Assembly: GCA_002428965.1 (NCBI GenBank)
Contig: DIYI01000004.1
Span: 1 to 64,000 of the forward strand
From: Jejuia sp. UBA6058
GTDB lineage: Bacteria; Bacteroidota; Bacteroidia; Flavobacteriales; Flavobacteriaceae
Reading direction: 5' to 3'
DNA length: 64,000 bases
Below, piece by piece: positions 1-9,438 of the stretch. The notes under the pieces were generated by a model. That model saw only the letters and a program-made list of their open reading frames with translations, made no database searches and was not told the DNA's origin. Position 1 is the stretch's first letter; each line of letters begins with the position of its first letter. The position numbers were made by a program, and so were the translations under genes.

Positions 1-1862
1 AAACTTGGATCCAATTTTATCCACGCCATTATGGTGGCCTGGTTATAGCCCGAAATATCCAAATCGCTATCCAAATAATCGTCTACCCCATCAAAATCAA
101 TCGTAGCTATCGAAGGTGGATTGGTGTCAAACAAATCCCTATAATCCAAATCGCCTCCACTTGCCAAATCACCATCTGCATCTGGCAAAATACTTAAATC
201 CGTCGGATCCTCTATGTCCTCATTCACATCCCATACAGCATCGTTTACACCAGTAGTTTCAAAAGCGTTGTTCAACCCATCACTATCGACGTCAGCAGCT
301 GTATACGTATCTGCCATTCCATTTTCTTGGATGTCTGTGTAACTATCATTATCACTATTTGTGTCAATATAATCTGGAGTGCCGTCACCATCAGTGTCTA
401 CTGCTGTTAAGCCAGTTCCATAATTGTTCCATAAACCTATGTACGTGCCAGAAGCGTTTACCGTTCCGCTAGGCAACAAGTAACCTAAAGTTGTTTGCAC
501 TTCTATATTATCTGGTATACCATCCGCATCACTATCAATATCTAACTCATTAGGTAATCCATCATTATCTGTATCAATAAATATAGGTATATCACAAACA
601 CTATTAAAACGTATTCTTTGAACATTGTTTAGCGCTCCTGTTGAAGCCGAAAAACCAAAATAAACCAAATTGCTTCCTCCAAAATAGTCGTCAATTAAAT
701 CTCCAGTAAACGTACCTGCAAGTATTGAATCAACGTAGTAATTAATAGTCTCGGATGAAGCATCCCAGTTCATGGTAACCGTATGCCAATTTCCATCTTC
801 CAATTGACCTAAATTAACGGCTGAGGTAAGCAAACCTACTCCTGATTGGTTATCTGAATCCCATATCATTCCATGATCGACAGACAGATCTCCTCTGGTT
901 GAGCCATTATCATATGTATCCAATTCCAATACAATTCCATCTTGAATACCACTTGCACCTAGACCTTCTCCATCCAATCCTACAGCCGAAGATCCTGCAG
1001 GATCATTATGAAAAACCATAGCAATTCCGTCAGCTCCAGAATCTTTAGACCCTAAATATGCTTCAAAAGAAAATGAAAAACTATAATCAAAATTAATTTG
1101 ATCTTTTATTGTTGCAGCCCCAGCTTCATTGTTTTTAGCTTCAGTAAGTTCAAACTCTGTGTTAGATATTTCCGTCGTAGTTCCACTTAAATCAAAAACC
1201 TCAGATATTGTGCCATAAACTATTCCTTTTTCGATACAATCCAGAAGTCCATCATTATCGTCATCTACATCGGCCGAATCTGAAATACCATCACCATCTG
1301 TATCTATAGCTATTGTATAAGAAATCATCACATTATCTATATATAGATCTCCACTAGAGTCATTAATATCTACCCTAAATCTAAAACTACTGTTTGCCGT
1401 GAAATTGTAAGGAGAACCATTTACCGCTGTGGCCGAAACATTTGTATATGTAGTTTCATCGTCAAAATCAGAACCTTCTACGTAGTGCAATATTGGAGTA
1501 CTATGCCAATTTATGCCTCCATCATCAGAGAATTCAATATAAAGATCATCACCACTTTGAACATCATCGTCTGTTTCAAAATCAAAAGTAATAGTTACAG
1601 AATCATATCCACTTAAATCCAAATTGTCCGAATACATATTTGAACTAGCAGAATGATCCTCTAAATTGGCACTATAAGTTCCAGAAAGTCTTGAGCCAGA
1701 GTCCATTTTACAATCACTTCCTGCATCATTCCAAATAGTTCCTGTAAAACTACCCGATTCAAAATCTTCATTGTCAAGTACTGTCTGAGCATTAATATCA
1801 CAGTAGGATAAGATTCCAAGGCAAAAGGATATTAACCACGTTAATTTTGAAGTATTTTTCAT
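1..1862 (-). CDS. Secreted lectin/LamG repeat protein, N-terminal part (runs off left edge)
   Basis: Open reading frame from an ATG at 1862 to the window edge without a stop, giving about 620 residues. It starts with a signal peptide (MKNTSKLTWLISFCLG, ending near AQT). A beta-sandwich region follows, then calcium-binding thrombospondin-3-like Asp repeats (DTDGDGISD, DVDDDNDGLLD), an L-type lectin-like domain at about residues 224-420, more Asp repeats, and the first part of a LamG/concanavalin-like domain (IDFDGVDDYL, ATIMAWIKLD). Domain order and sequence closely parallel the complete neighbour at 2149-6558, so the two are tandem paralogues. By that parallel the missing part probably carries a T9SS sorting tail. 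Likely a cell-surface or secreted carbohydrate-binding adhesin; the ligand is unknown. Confidence 0.85.
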   Translation of the reverse strand, partial: MKNTSKLTWLISFCLGILSYCDINAQTVLDNEDFESGSFTGTIWNDAGSDCKMDSGSRLSGTYSANLEDHSASSNMYSDNLDLSGYDSVTITFDFETDDDVQSGDDLYIEFSDDGGINWHSTPILHYVEGSDFDDETTYTNVSATAVNGSPYNFTANSSFRFRVDINDSSGDLYIDNVMISYTIAIDTDGDGISDSADVDDDNDGLLDCIEKGIVYGTISEVFDLSGTTTEISNTEFELTEAKNNEAGAATIKDQINFDYSFSFSFEAYLGSKDSGADGIAMVFHNDPAGSSAVGLDGEGLGASGIQDGIVLELDTYDNGSTRGDLSVDHGMIWDSDNQSGVGLLTSAVNLGQLEDGNWHTVTMNWDASSETINYYVDSILAGTFTGDLIDDYFGGSNLVYFGFSASTGALNNVQRIRFNSVCDIPIFIDTDNDGLPNELDIDSDADGIPDNIEVQTTLGYLLPSGTVNASGTYIGLWNNYGTGLTAVDTDGDGTPDYIDTNSDNDSYTDIQENGMADTYTAADVDSDGLNNAFETTGVNDAVWDVNEDIEDPTDLSILPDADGDLASGGDLDYRDLFDTNPPSIATIDFDGVDDYLDSDLDISGYNQATIMAWIKLDPS

Positions 1863-2148
1863 TAGGCATTATCTTAATAGCATTAAAGTAACCTTTAAGC
1901 ACTAAAAACCTAATCTTTAGAATCAATGGAATTAAAGTCTTTCAGAGGGAATAATAAGTAAGACAAGAACTTCATAGTAAACTCATCTCAATCGCAATAT
2001 TAGTTAAAAAAATCGATAAAAACAATAAAAAATCCGTCAAAACACACTTTAATGCAATTTAAGTATTAAGAGTGTTCAATAAAATATTACAAAAAAGCCA
2101 AACATTTTTGTTTGGCTTTTACCTGTCTTAAACTAATAAATTTTAAGG
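1863..2148. other. Intergenic region between the two lectin paralogues
   Basis: A 286-nt AT-rich gap holding the terminator of the upstream gene at 2093-2120 and presumably the promoter of the gene that starts at 1862. I found no exact TAnnTTTG element on the minus strand here. Confidence 0.5.
2093..2120 (-). terminator. Rho-independent terminator of the 2149-6558 gene
   Basis: Perfect 11-bp inverted repeat AAAAGCCAAAC / GTTTGGCTTTT with a 6-nt loop, followed by a T run on the minus strand. It lies about 30 nt past the stop codon of the large lectin gene. Confidence 0.85.
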
Positions 2149-5100
2149 CTAATTAATAATTATCTTTTTGGTAACTACATTATTGGTATCCGTTCTAAAA
2201 CATGCAATATAAGCTCCTGTGGCTACACTTGGTAATTGGAGTCCGTTTTGAAGTTCTGATACAGACACTTTTGACATTTCCATTACTGCTTGACCTTTTA
2301 TATTGTACAATGTAAACCTATTTACTTCGCCATTCATCTTTTTGGCGAACAACATATTACTTTGCCTGTTGTGATAAATATAATTCTCTTCAATAACTAC
2401 CTCTTGATTACTTAATGTCGCCGATTCTGATTGGAATACAATTTCTAGTCGGTTATTAAACTTACCTTGATCGGAAGAAAATCTATAAGCTTGCTGCGTT
2501 GTTAAATCGAAATATTCACCAGTTAAGTTATCTCTTAAATAAATTTCTTGATCTTCGCTAATATTTTCTAATTCTGAGATTCTAATTTCAAATGTGTTTT
2601 CGCTGGAAGACTTAAAGTTTAATGGAATTACTTTATCGCTAGTAATATCTCCATATGCCTGTATGTTCATATTTTGTCCTTCCAAATTTAAATTCAGATC
2701 ATTATTATTAATATCAGTACATTTTGAATCATACCCATAATCAAAATCATCCGTCGTAAAATCACTAAACCCAAGAAGCAGTTCTCGCTTAGTGGAAGGG
2801 CCAACCACAGAAACAAAATTTAATTTCAGTTTCTTAAATGCACTGTTTGTAGTTTTACTTGCAGAAGATTCCGCATTTTTAGATTTCTTACTACCACTGC
2901 TCTTCATAAATGTAGAACCATTATTATAGCTGCCGTCTGCATCTTCCTCAAGGATAAATACACGTTGGTCATTATTAAATTCAATATTTCCATCTGCGAT
3001 AATTTCAGTTATAAATCCTTGACCAATTGGCAAATATCTTGAAGGCACCAATGTACCATCTTGAGACCCATTATTTTCTCCGTTAATGCCAACAAATTGG
3101 TATGCGCGCGTAGATCCAAGTTTATTTACTTGTGCGTAACCTCCTTGATATTCATTTAAATTATGAGAACTCCCCGCCCATTGTTGCCATAAATACAGTG
3201 TACCATCAATAATACCATCATTATCATCAATAAATTTATGGATATCTAGTGCTGAAGGGTACGGGTTACCAATTAAATATTCGGTTTTTGAAACGTTAAC
3301 TACCGAACCTGGACCACCCTTGTCTATTACATTTACCAAAATGGTACCGTTGTTTGGCTTACCTTCAAAAATATATTGTTGTTCTGAAGAAGGAACTCCT
3401 GTTCCCTTTTGGGTATAGCCCACTCCAGGACTCAAATTTGACGTGGATGAAATTTGCTTCCAATCCCAATAAGTTTTTCCATTTATAAAGGTGTATAGCC
3501 AGGTTTTACTAATATTACCATTTGCCGTATAATTTGAAGTAAACTGCATATTAAACCCAGTGTTATCTTTTAACATACCTAAACTGAAAGCTGAATTATT
3601 TGTATTATTAGTTGCTGCATTATTATCGGTAAGCGTAGTGGCACCTTGCGATCCCACTGGTGATGCCCAATAGTTATACCAAAAGGCACTTGAAGTTCCT
3701 TCTTGACGACGCAGTGTTTTTCCATTGGCTGAGGTTACCAAATCACTAGTACTGGTTTGAATCAATTGAGAATCCTCCATTAAATCGAGCGTACCGTTTA
3801 ATTCAAAATATCCTGTGTTTTTTACCAAATTACTACCATTTACCGTTAGAGTCGTACCGTCCTCAATTATCAAACCATATGTGGAAAAAGAACTATTAAT
3901 GCTTATATCATTTTCAATTTTTACAATGCACCATTCTCTAGTACTAGACACACCTTCAATATCCCAAACACTTCCGTATTCCCATATACTTTCCGAGTCC
4001 CAGCTACCATCATCAGTTGTTTTGTAGGGCATAGGCGCCGTTTGCGTTTGTACTGTAGAAATATTATGCATAGTTAACTCGTTACTATTATCCGAATTAT
4101 CGGAAACTTTGTTAAGTGCAATATCTGTCATGGGATAATATGCTTTTAGACTATTCCAAGCAACGGTTACCTCAGTGTTAGTATCTATAATGTCTTTTGG
4201 AACAATTACTCCAATAACTTTATTGGAACTCTTATCAATTTCTTGATATATCATGCTCTGAATCTGGGAATCTGTTAGGGCTACATTAAATACCCTTATC
4301 TCATCTATTTCTCCATCAAAGTACTCCAAATCCGACACTGTACTAGATAGTCTTCCTATCTCAAAATCACCATTCCAATCAGACGTAGTATCGATGGTAG
4401 TTCCAACTAGATTTCCGTTAGTTTGGGTTTCTATTAAATGTCCGTCTATATAAATTTTCTGTTCTCCAGTAGTAGCTGAAAAAACGCCAGTTACATGGTG
4501 CCACTCCCCATAATTTATTGTACCACCACTAACTGTGTTTGATATGCTAGCCGAAGTTCTTATTCCAAAAAGCACTTCGTTGTTAGGTTCAACATATAGT
4601 CTACATGCCGTATCTTCTCCTGCAATGGTAATTCTCGATACTCCAGAGTTTTCAGCGTCTACTTTAATCCATGCCATTATGGTTAATTCTCCCATACCGT
4701 CCAATACGCTATCTCCTTCAAGATAATCATCAACACCATCAAAATCTATAGATGCGGATGACGGATAAGTAACAGAATAAACATCTCTATAATCTAAATC
4801 GCCTCCTGAGTTTAAATCGCCGTCAGAATCAGGAAGAATAGATAGGTCTGTAGGGTCTTCAATATCTTCATTGACATCCCAAGTACTATCGTTCACGCCA
4901 TTGGTCTCATAAGGATTTGCTAAACCATCGTTATCATTATCAGCTGCGGAATTAGAATTTGCCATTCCGTTTTCTTCATCATCATCATAAATATCATTAT
5001 CACTATTTAAATCTACATAATCAGGATCTCCGTCAGAGTCTGTATCTTGGGGCGTAATGCCTGAACCATAATTATCCCAAAGACCATTATACGTTCCTGA

Positions 5101-6558
5101 GGTATTGACCGTAGCACTTGGAAGGATGTATCCTAAGGTTGACTGCCCTTCAATATTATCTGGGATACCATCGTTATCACTATCTAAGTCTAAGTCATTT
5201 GGAAATCCGTCATTATCTGTATCCACAAATAACGGAATATCACAAACGCTATTGAAGCGCACACTTTGATTATTATTAAGGCCTCCCGTTGAAGCCGAAA
5301 AACCAAAATAAACAAGATTGTTACCGTCAAAAAAATTATCCACTAAATTGTCTGTATATGTGCCTGCCAAAGTAGTATCCAAATAATAATTTATAGTTTC
5401 TGTAGATGCATCCCAATTAATTGTAACTGTATGCCAATTACCGTCTTCAATATTACCTAAATCAACAGCAGTAGTAAGCAATCCCGATCCTTCTTGATTT
5501 TCAGAATCCCAAATCATACCATGATCATTTGTAATATCTCCACGATCATCGTCAGGATTATAGTAGGTATCCAGTTCTAAAACTATTCCATTTTGAATGC
5601 CCCTTGCGCCAATACCGTCACCAGCTGCACCTACTGCACTCGAACCAGAAGGATCATCATGAAAGATAATAGCTATCCCATCTGCTCCACTATCGTTATT
5701 TCCTAAATATGCTTCAAACGAAAAAGAAAAGCTATTTTCAAAATTTATTCTATCTGTAATTGTAGCTGCACCTGCTTGATCATTAACCGCCGCAGTAAGT
5801 TGAAACTCTGTACTTGATGCTTCTGTTGCGGTTCCGCTTAAATTAAAAACTTCGGAAATTGTGCCGTAAGTAATACCTTTTTCCGTACAATCCAATAATC
5901 CGTCGTTATCGTCATCAACATCACAAATATCACTAATACCATCGCCATCAGTGTCTGTATTACCTGAAGCCACGGCGTCACATTGATCTATTCCAGAACC
6001 TCCTCCTCCAGAACTTCCGTAGCCTACTATTTCTATATTATCAAAAGTAACATCCTCCCATTTTGAGTTACAATTCGTTCTAAACCTAAATCTAGAATTA
6101 CTGGTAAAACCATATGTGCTATTTTGTGCTGTAACAACAACATCTGTATATGTCGTTAAATCAGTAAAATCAATATCACATATGAAATGATCGACTGGAG
6201 TACTATTCCAACTTAACCCACCGTCATCAGAGAATTCAACAAAAAAGTCTTCTCCTGTATCAAAACCCCACGAAGAATAATCAAACTCAAGGGTTACTGA
6301 ATCATACCCTGTTAAGTCTAAATCGTTGGTGTACATAACAGACGTGGTAGTTCCATTTCTAAGGTAAGGACTGAAAGAACCAGAAATAGCATACCATTCT
6401 GTAATTCTACAATTCGCACCACCATCTTGCCAGAGCGTAAAGGGGAAATTACCGGATTCGAAGTCTTCAGAATCAATTACTGTTTGAGCTCCTAAACTAG
6501 AAGAGAGTATTAAACACAATAAAACTACTAATTGCCAAAGTGGGGCTATATTCTTCAT
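2149..6558 (-). CDS. Giant T9SS-exported lectin/LamG protein, 1469 aa
   Basis: Start taken at the ATG at 6558 (MKNIAPLWQL), which begins a typical signal peptide; a TTG 30 nt upstream would add residues before it. Order of parts: signal peptide (about 1-24); a beta-sandwich region to about 180; thrombospondin-3-like Asp repeats (DTDGDGISD, DVDDDNDGLLD); an L-type lectin-like domain (about 235-445, with GADGIAIIFHDDP and NGIVLELDTYYN); more Asp repeats; a LamG domain (about 603-775, with DFDGVDDYL and EIDEIRVFNVAL); a region with WYNYWASPVG; and a type-A Por secretion C-terminal domain (FTLYNIKGQ, GAYIACF, KKIIIN). The protein should be exported by the T9SS and attached to or released from the surface. 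The carbohydrate target is not known. Confidence 0.9.
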   Translation of the reverse strand: MKNIAPLWQLVVLLCLILSSSLGAQTVIDSEDFESGNFPFTLWQDGGANCRITEWYAISGSFSPYLRNGTTTSVMYTNDLDLTGYDSVTLEFDYSSWGFDTGEDFFVEFSDDGGLSWNSTPVDHFICDIDFTDLTTYTDVVVTAQNSTYGFTSNSRFRFRTNCNSKWEDVTFDNIEIVGYGSSGGGGSGIDQCDAVASGNTDTDGDGISDICDVDDDNDGLLDCTEKGITYGTISEVFNLSGTATEASSTEFQLTAAVNDQAGAATITDRINFENSFSFSFEAYLGNNDSGADGIAIIFHDDPSGSSAVGAAGDGIGARGIQNGIVLELDTYYNPDDDRGDITNDHGMIWDSENQEGSGLLTTAVDLGNIEDGNWHTVTINWDASTETINYYLDTTLAGTYTDNLVDNFFDGNNLVYFGFSASTGGLNNNQSVRFNSVCDIPLFVDTDNDGFPNDLDLDSDNDGIPDNIEGQSTLGYILPSATVNTSGTYNGLWDNYGSGITPQDTDSDGDPDYVDLNSDNDIYDDDEENGMANSNSAADNDNDGLANPYETNGVNDSTWDVNEDIEDPTDLSILPDSDGDLNSGGDLDYRDVYSVTYPSSASIDFDGVDDYLEGDSVLDGMGELTIMAWIKVDAENSGVSRITIAGEDTACRLYVEPNNEVLFGIRTSASISNTVSGGTINYGEWHHVTGVFSATTGEQKIYIDGHLIETQTNGNLVGTTIDTTSDWNGDFEIGRLSSTVSDLEYFDGEIDEIRVFNVALTDSQIQSMIYQEIDKSSNKVIGVIVPKDIIDTNTEVTVAWNSLKAYYPMTDIALNKVSDNSDNSNELTMHNISTVQTQTAPMPYKTTDDGSWDSESIWEYGSVWDIEGVSSTREWCIVKIENDISINSSFSTYGLIIEDGTTLTVNGSNLVKNTGYFELNGTLDLMEDSQLIQTSTSDLVTSANGKTLRRQEGTSSAFWYNYWASPVGSQGATTLTDNNAATNNTNNSAFSLGMLKDNTGFNMQFTSNYTANGNISKTWLYTFINGKTYWDWKQISSTSNLSPGVGYTQKGTGVPSSEQQYIFEGKPNNGTILVNVIDKGGPGSVVNVSKTEYLIGNPYPSALDIHKFIDDNDGIIDGTLYLWQQWAGSSHNLNEYQGGYAQVNKLGSTRAYQFVGINGENNGSQDGTLVPSRYLPIGQGFITEIIADGNIEFNNDQRVFILEEDADGSYNNGSTFMKSSGSKKSKNAESSASKTTNSAFKKLKLNFVSVVGPSTKRELLLGFSDFTTDDFDYGYDSKCTDINNNDLNLNLEGQNMNIQAYGDITSDKVIPLNFKSSSENTFEIRISELENISEDQEIYLRDNLTGEYFDLTTQQAYRFSSDQGKFNNRLEIVFQSESATLSNQEVVIEENYIYHNRQSNMLFAKKMNGEVNRFTLYNIKGQAVMEMSKVSVSELQNGLQLPSVATGAYIACFRTDTNNVVTKKIIIN

Positions 6559-6857
6559 TAGATTAATTGTTATTTGCTTTAGAACCAAATTTTATGGCAC
6601 CAAATAACAACTGTATTCTAATGGATTAAAAGACGATGAGGGTATGTCTATTTTGCTAAAATTGAAATAAAATCCTTCAAATTTAAACATTTTGTAAGGC
6701 AATATTATTAATAAAAGAGTAAAATTCCTAGAAAAAAATGTTGTTTTTATCGATAAAGTGATAAAAAAGTTCGACAAAAGCCTTTTTTAAGCGATGAAAA
6801 ACAAAAAAATTTGGGAAAAGTAGTTATTCAATCGAAGCACTAGGAGCTTTAAAAAAT
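6559..6857. other. Intergenic region upstream of the lectin gene
   Basis: About 299 nt between radA and the lectin gene, very AT-rich. On the minus strand TAAATTTG (6685-6678) fits the Bacteroidota -7 box, but no TTG lies at the usual distance, so promoter assignment is weak. No convincing radA terminator or small gene is visible. Confidence 0.35.
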
Positions 6858-8216
6858 TTACATTACAAGATTTACTAAATCTTCAACCTTAGTAATTAAT
6901 TGAATTTTTATAGCCCTATTTTTTAAGGAAATTTTATTGTATTTTGAAACAAATATTGTTGAAAACCCAAGTTTTTCGGCTTCTAAAATACGCTGTTCTA
7001 TGCGTTGCACTGGTCTAATTTCGCCAGAAAGCCCAACTTCTCCTGCAAAACAAAAATCATTTTGTAGAGACTCATCTTCATTAGAGGATAAAATAGCAGC
7101 AACCACCGCAAGGTCTATAGCTGGATCATCTACTGTAATGCCACCCGTAATATTTAAAAACACATCTTTCGCTCCAAGTCTAAACCCTGCACGTTTTTCT
7201 AAAACCGCTAAAAGCATGTTTAACCGTTTTGCGTTAAAACCAGTAGCACTACGTTGTGGTGTACCATAAACAGCAGTACTTACTAGCGCCTGCACTTCAA
7301 TCATTAAGGGGCGCATCCCCTCTAAAGTCGCAGCAATTGCGTTACCAGATAATGCTTCTTCCTTTTCAGAAATTAGTAGCTCGGACGGATTTGAAACTTC
7401 GCGTAAACCTGAACCTTGCATTTCGTAAATACCCAGTTCGTTGGTGGAGCCAAATCTATTTTTATGTGCTCTTAAAATTCTAAACACATGGTTTCTATCA
7501 CCTTCAAACTGCAATACCGTATCAACCATGTGCTCTAAAATCTTGGGACCCGCGATATTACCATCTTTTGTAATGTGTCCAATGAGGATAACAGGTGTAG
7601 CCGTTTCTTTGGCAAATTTTATGAGTTCGGTAGTACATTCTTTAATCTGCGAAATACTACCTGCCGACGATTCAATATAATCGCTATGTAGTGTTTGGAT
7701 TGAATCAATAATTACGATTTCAGGTTCTAAAGACTCAATTTGCTTAAATATGTTTTGAGTTTTTGTTTCGGTGAGAATGTAGCAGCTGTTATTTGCCGGA
7801 TTAATACGTTGAGCACGCATTTTTATTTGTTTCTCACTTTCCTCTCCTGAAACATAAAGCGTTCTGTAAGGTAATTTTAATGACATTTGAAGTAGCAATG
7901 TACTTTTACCTATTCCAGGTTCACCACCTAAAAGCGTTAAAGAACCTAGAACAATACCTCCTCCTAAAACACGATTAAATTCTTCATCAAAACTATTTAA
8001 TCGCGCCTCTTCAGACAGATCGATATCCATTATTTTCAATGGCTTAGACGCTTGTTTTCTCTGGCTGGAATCTACTTTCCAATTACTCCTTTCAGGCTTC
8101 TGTAGTACTTCTTCTGTAATGGTATTCCATTCTTTACATACATTACATTGCCCTTGCCATTTTGCATATTGGGTGCCACAGTTTTGACAAAAAAATGTAG
8201 TTTTTACTTTCGCCAT
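6858..8216 (-). CDS. radA: DNA repair protein RadA, 452 aa
   Basis: RadA/Sms is a RecA-like ATPase that drives branch migration during recombinational repair. Visible: a four-cysteine zinc finger (C10, C13, C24, C27), Walker A GGEPGIGKST at 97-106, the family signature KNRFG at 252-256, and a C-terminal Lon-protease-like domain (TGGITVDDPAIDLAV). Length is normal. The ATG overlaps the stop of the upstream esterase-like gene in a TAATG arrangement, which suggests coupled translation. Confidence 0.97.
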   Translation of the reverse strand: MAKVKTTFFCQNCGTQYAKWQGQCNVCKEWNTITEEVLQKPERSNWKVDSSQRKQASKPLKIMDIDLSEEARLNSFDEEFNRVLGGGIVLGSLTLLGGEPGIGKSTLLLQMSLKLPYRTLYVSGEESEKQIKMRAQRINPANNSCYILTETKTQNIFKQIESLEPEIVIIDSIQTLHSDYIESSAGSISQIKECTTELIKFAKETATPVILIGHITKDGNIAGPKILEHMVDTVLQFEGDRNHVFRILRAHKNRFGSTNELGIYEMQGSGLREVSNPSELLISEKEEALSGNAIAATLEGMRPLMIEVQALVSTAVYGTPQRSATGFNAKRLNMLLAVLEKRAGFRLGAKDVFLNITGGITVDDPAIDLAVVAAILSSNEDESLQNDFCFAGEVGLSGEIRPVQRIEQRILEAEKLGFSTIFVSKYNKISLKNRAIKIQLITKVEDLVNLVM

Positions 8217-9364
8217 TAATACCCAAAATCTTCTTTAATCGCATCAGCTCTATCAAGTACATCGTCCTTTGTAATTCCAGCAATTTCCTCAAAGGTATAG
8301 GCCGACTGATACGTTCGCATTGCTTTTTTGGGCTGTCCAGTTTCTTCATAGAACCTTGCTATATAATACAGGCCTAGAATTGTTTCAGGATAATGTTCTT
8401 TTGCTAACTTCCCGAGAGGTTCATAATATTCAAACAATTCGTTTTTTTCAATGGCAGCAGCTATTGCCCGAAAATCATTAATTAGAATTTTCTTATCAAT
8501 ATCAAAGAGATCCTTTATGGTTTGATATTTTTCTTCCAAATACAGCACCGGCGAAATTTCAAGCTCTAAAATTTCATCTTTATATTGCTTTTTACTTATT
8601 GGCCTAAATATTTTAAATATGACTTGCAATGCATTTGGTATTGCATGCGCTGGTGCTGAATAATGCGAAGAGTCCTCAAAGCTCTGGAAAGTATATGTTA
8701 GGCTTTCATTTTCAATAGCGCCTATTTCATCATTAAGAGCCTCGGTCATTTGTTTAATAGACTTATTATCATAGCCGGAATTTGCTAAGTAATAAAACAA
8801 TTTAGATTGTGTTTTACTCAAACTTTCAGGAATATATTCTAACATATTAGGTGCTAACTCTGGACTTACAGCAATATACCCTTGAAATAAAGGCCTCGAT
8901 TTTAAAAGATAATAATTTATGTAATTGGCTGTTTCACCGTGGCCCACAGCTACTCTAAAATTAGCTGTTCTATAATTATTTTCAATATATGGCAACAATT
9001 CCATACCAAGAAATTCAAAAAAAGCGGCTCCTGTTTCTACAGGAAGAGAATTTTGTTCAGAGTATAAACAGTCATCATAGCGCTTATCCAATTGATTAAC
9101 ACCCACTACAATACATTCTGGCATATCTTCCCAATAGGAATAATAGTCTACATTTCCTGCAACGGCTTCAAATAAATAATCTCCATCTAAAACGAAAAAA
9201 ACCGGGTATACTTTCTCTTCATTTAACGAATAACTTCGAGGTAATTGGATTTTTATCTGACGCTCTTCGCCTAATTTACTGGACTGGAAATTCTCATATT
9301 TTACCTGAGCTCCTAACCCGCTTACAATAGTACATATGAATAATGAAAGAAGTGCTTTTTTCAT
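8216..9364 (-). CDS. Esterase-like alpha/beta hydrolase-fold protein without the usual nucleophile, 382 aa
   Basis: Signal peptide (MKKALLSLFICTIVSGLGAQ), then a fold like the IroE/enterochelin-esterase family (YPVFFVLDGDYLFE, CIVVGVNQLD, RVAVGHGETANY) and a C-terminal part resembling tetratricopeptide repeats (ARFYEETGQPKKAMRTYQSA). At the nucleophile elbow the family has G-x-S-x-G; here it reads G141-H-G143-E-T145, so serine is replaced by glycine. A possible remaining histidine lies in DSSHYSAPAHA. The protein is probably periplasmic and may be a non-catalytic binding protein. It overlaps radA by one base, although the two seem functionally unrelated. Confidence 0.75.
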   Translation of the reverse strand: MKKALLSLFICTIVSGLGAQVKYENFQSSKLGEERQIKIQLPRSYSLNEEKVYPVFFVLDGDYLFEAVAGNVDYYSYWEDMPECIVVGVNQLDKRYDDCLYSEQNSLPVETGAAFFEFLGMELLPYIENNYRTANFRVAVGHGETANYINYYLLKSRPLFQGYIAVSPELAPNMLEYIPESLSKTQSKLFYYLANSGYDNKSIKQMTEALNDEIGAIENESLTYTFQSFEDSSHYSAPAHAIPNALQVIFKIFRPISKKQYKDEILELEISPVLYLEEKYQTIKDLFDIDKKILINDFRAIAAAIEKNELFEYYEPLGKLAKEHYPETILGLYYIARFYEETGQPKKAMRTYQSAYTFEEIAGITKDDVLDRADAIKEDFGY

Positions 9365-9438
9365 TTTTAAACTAATTGAAGTTATTTGATATTGGCAAGG
9401 TAATAAATATACCTAGAGATTGAAAGCGAACTTTGGCT

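Noticed and set aside
3815..4027. Plus-strand frames inside the large lectin gene
   Set aside because: They lie antisense to a clear long protein, lack domain features and are the expected by-product of AT-rich coding DNA.
5930..5960. Asp-rich repeats in the lectin genes as DNA tandem repeats or CRISPR
   Set aside because: They are protein-level calcium-binding repeats with varied codons and no regular DNA spacing.
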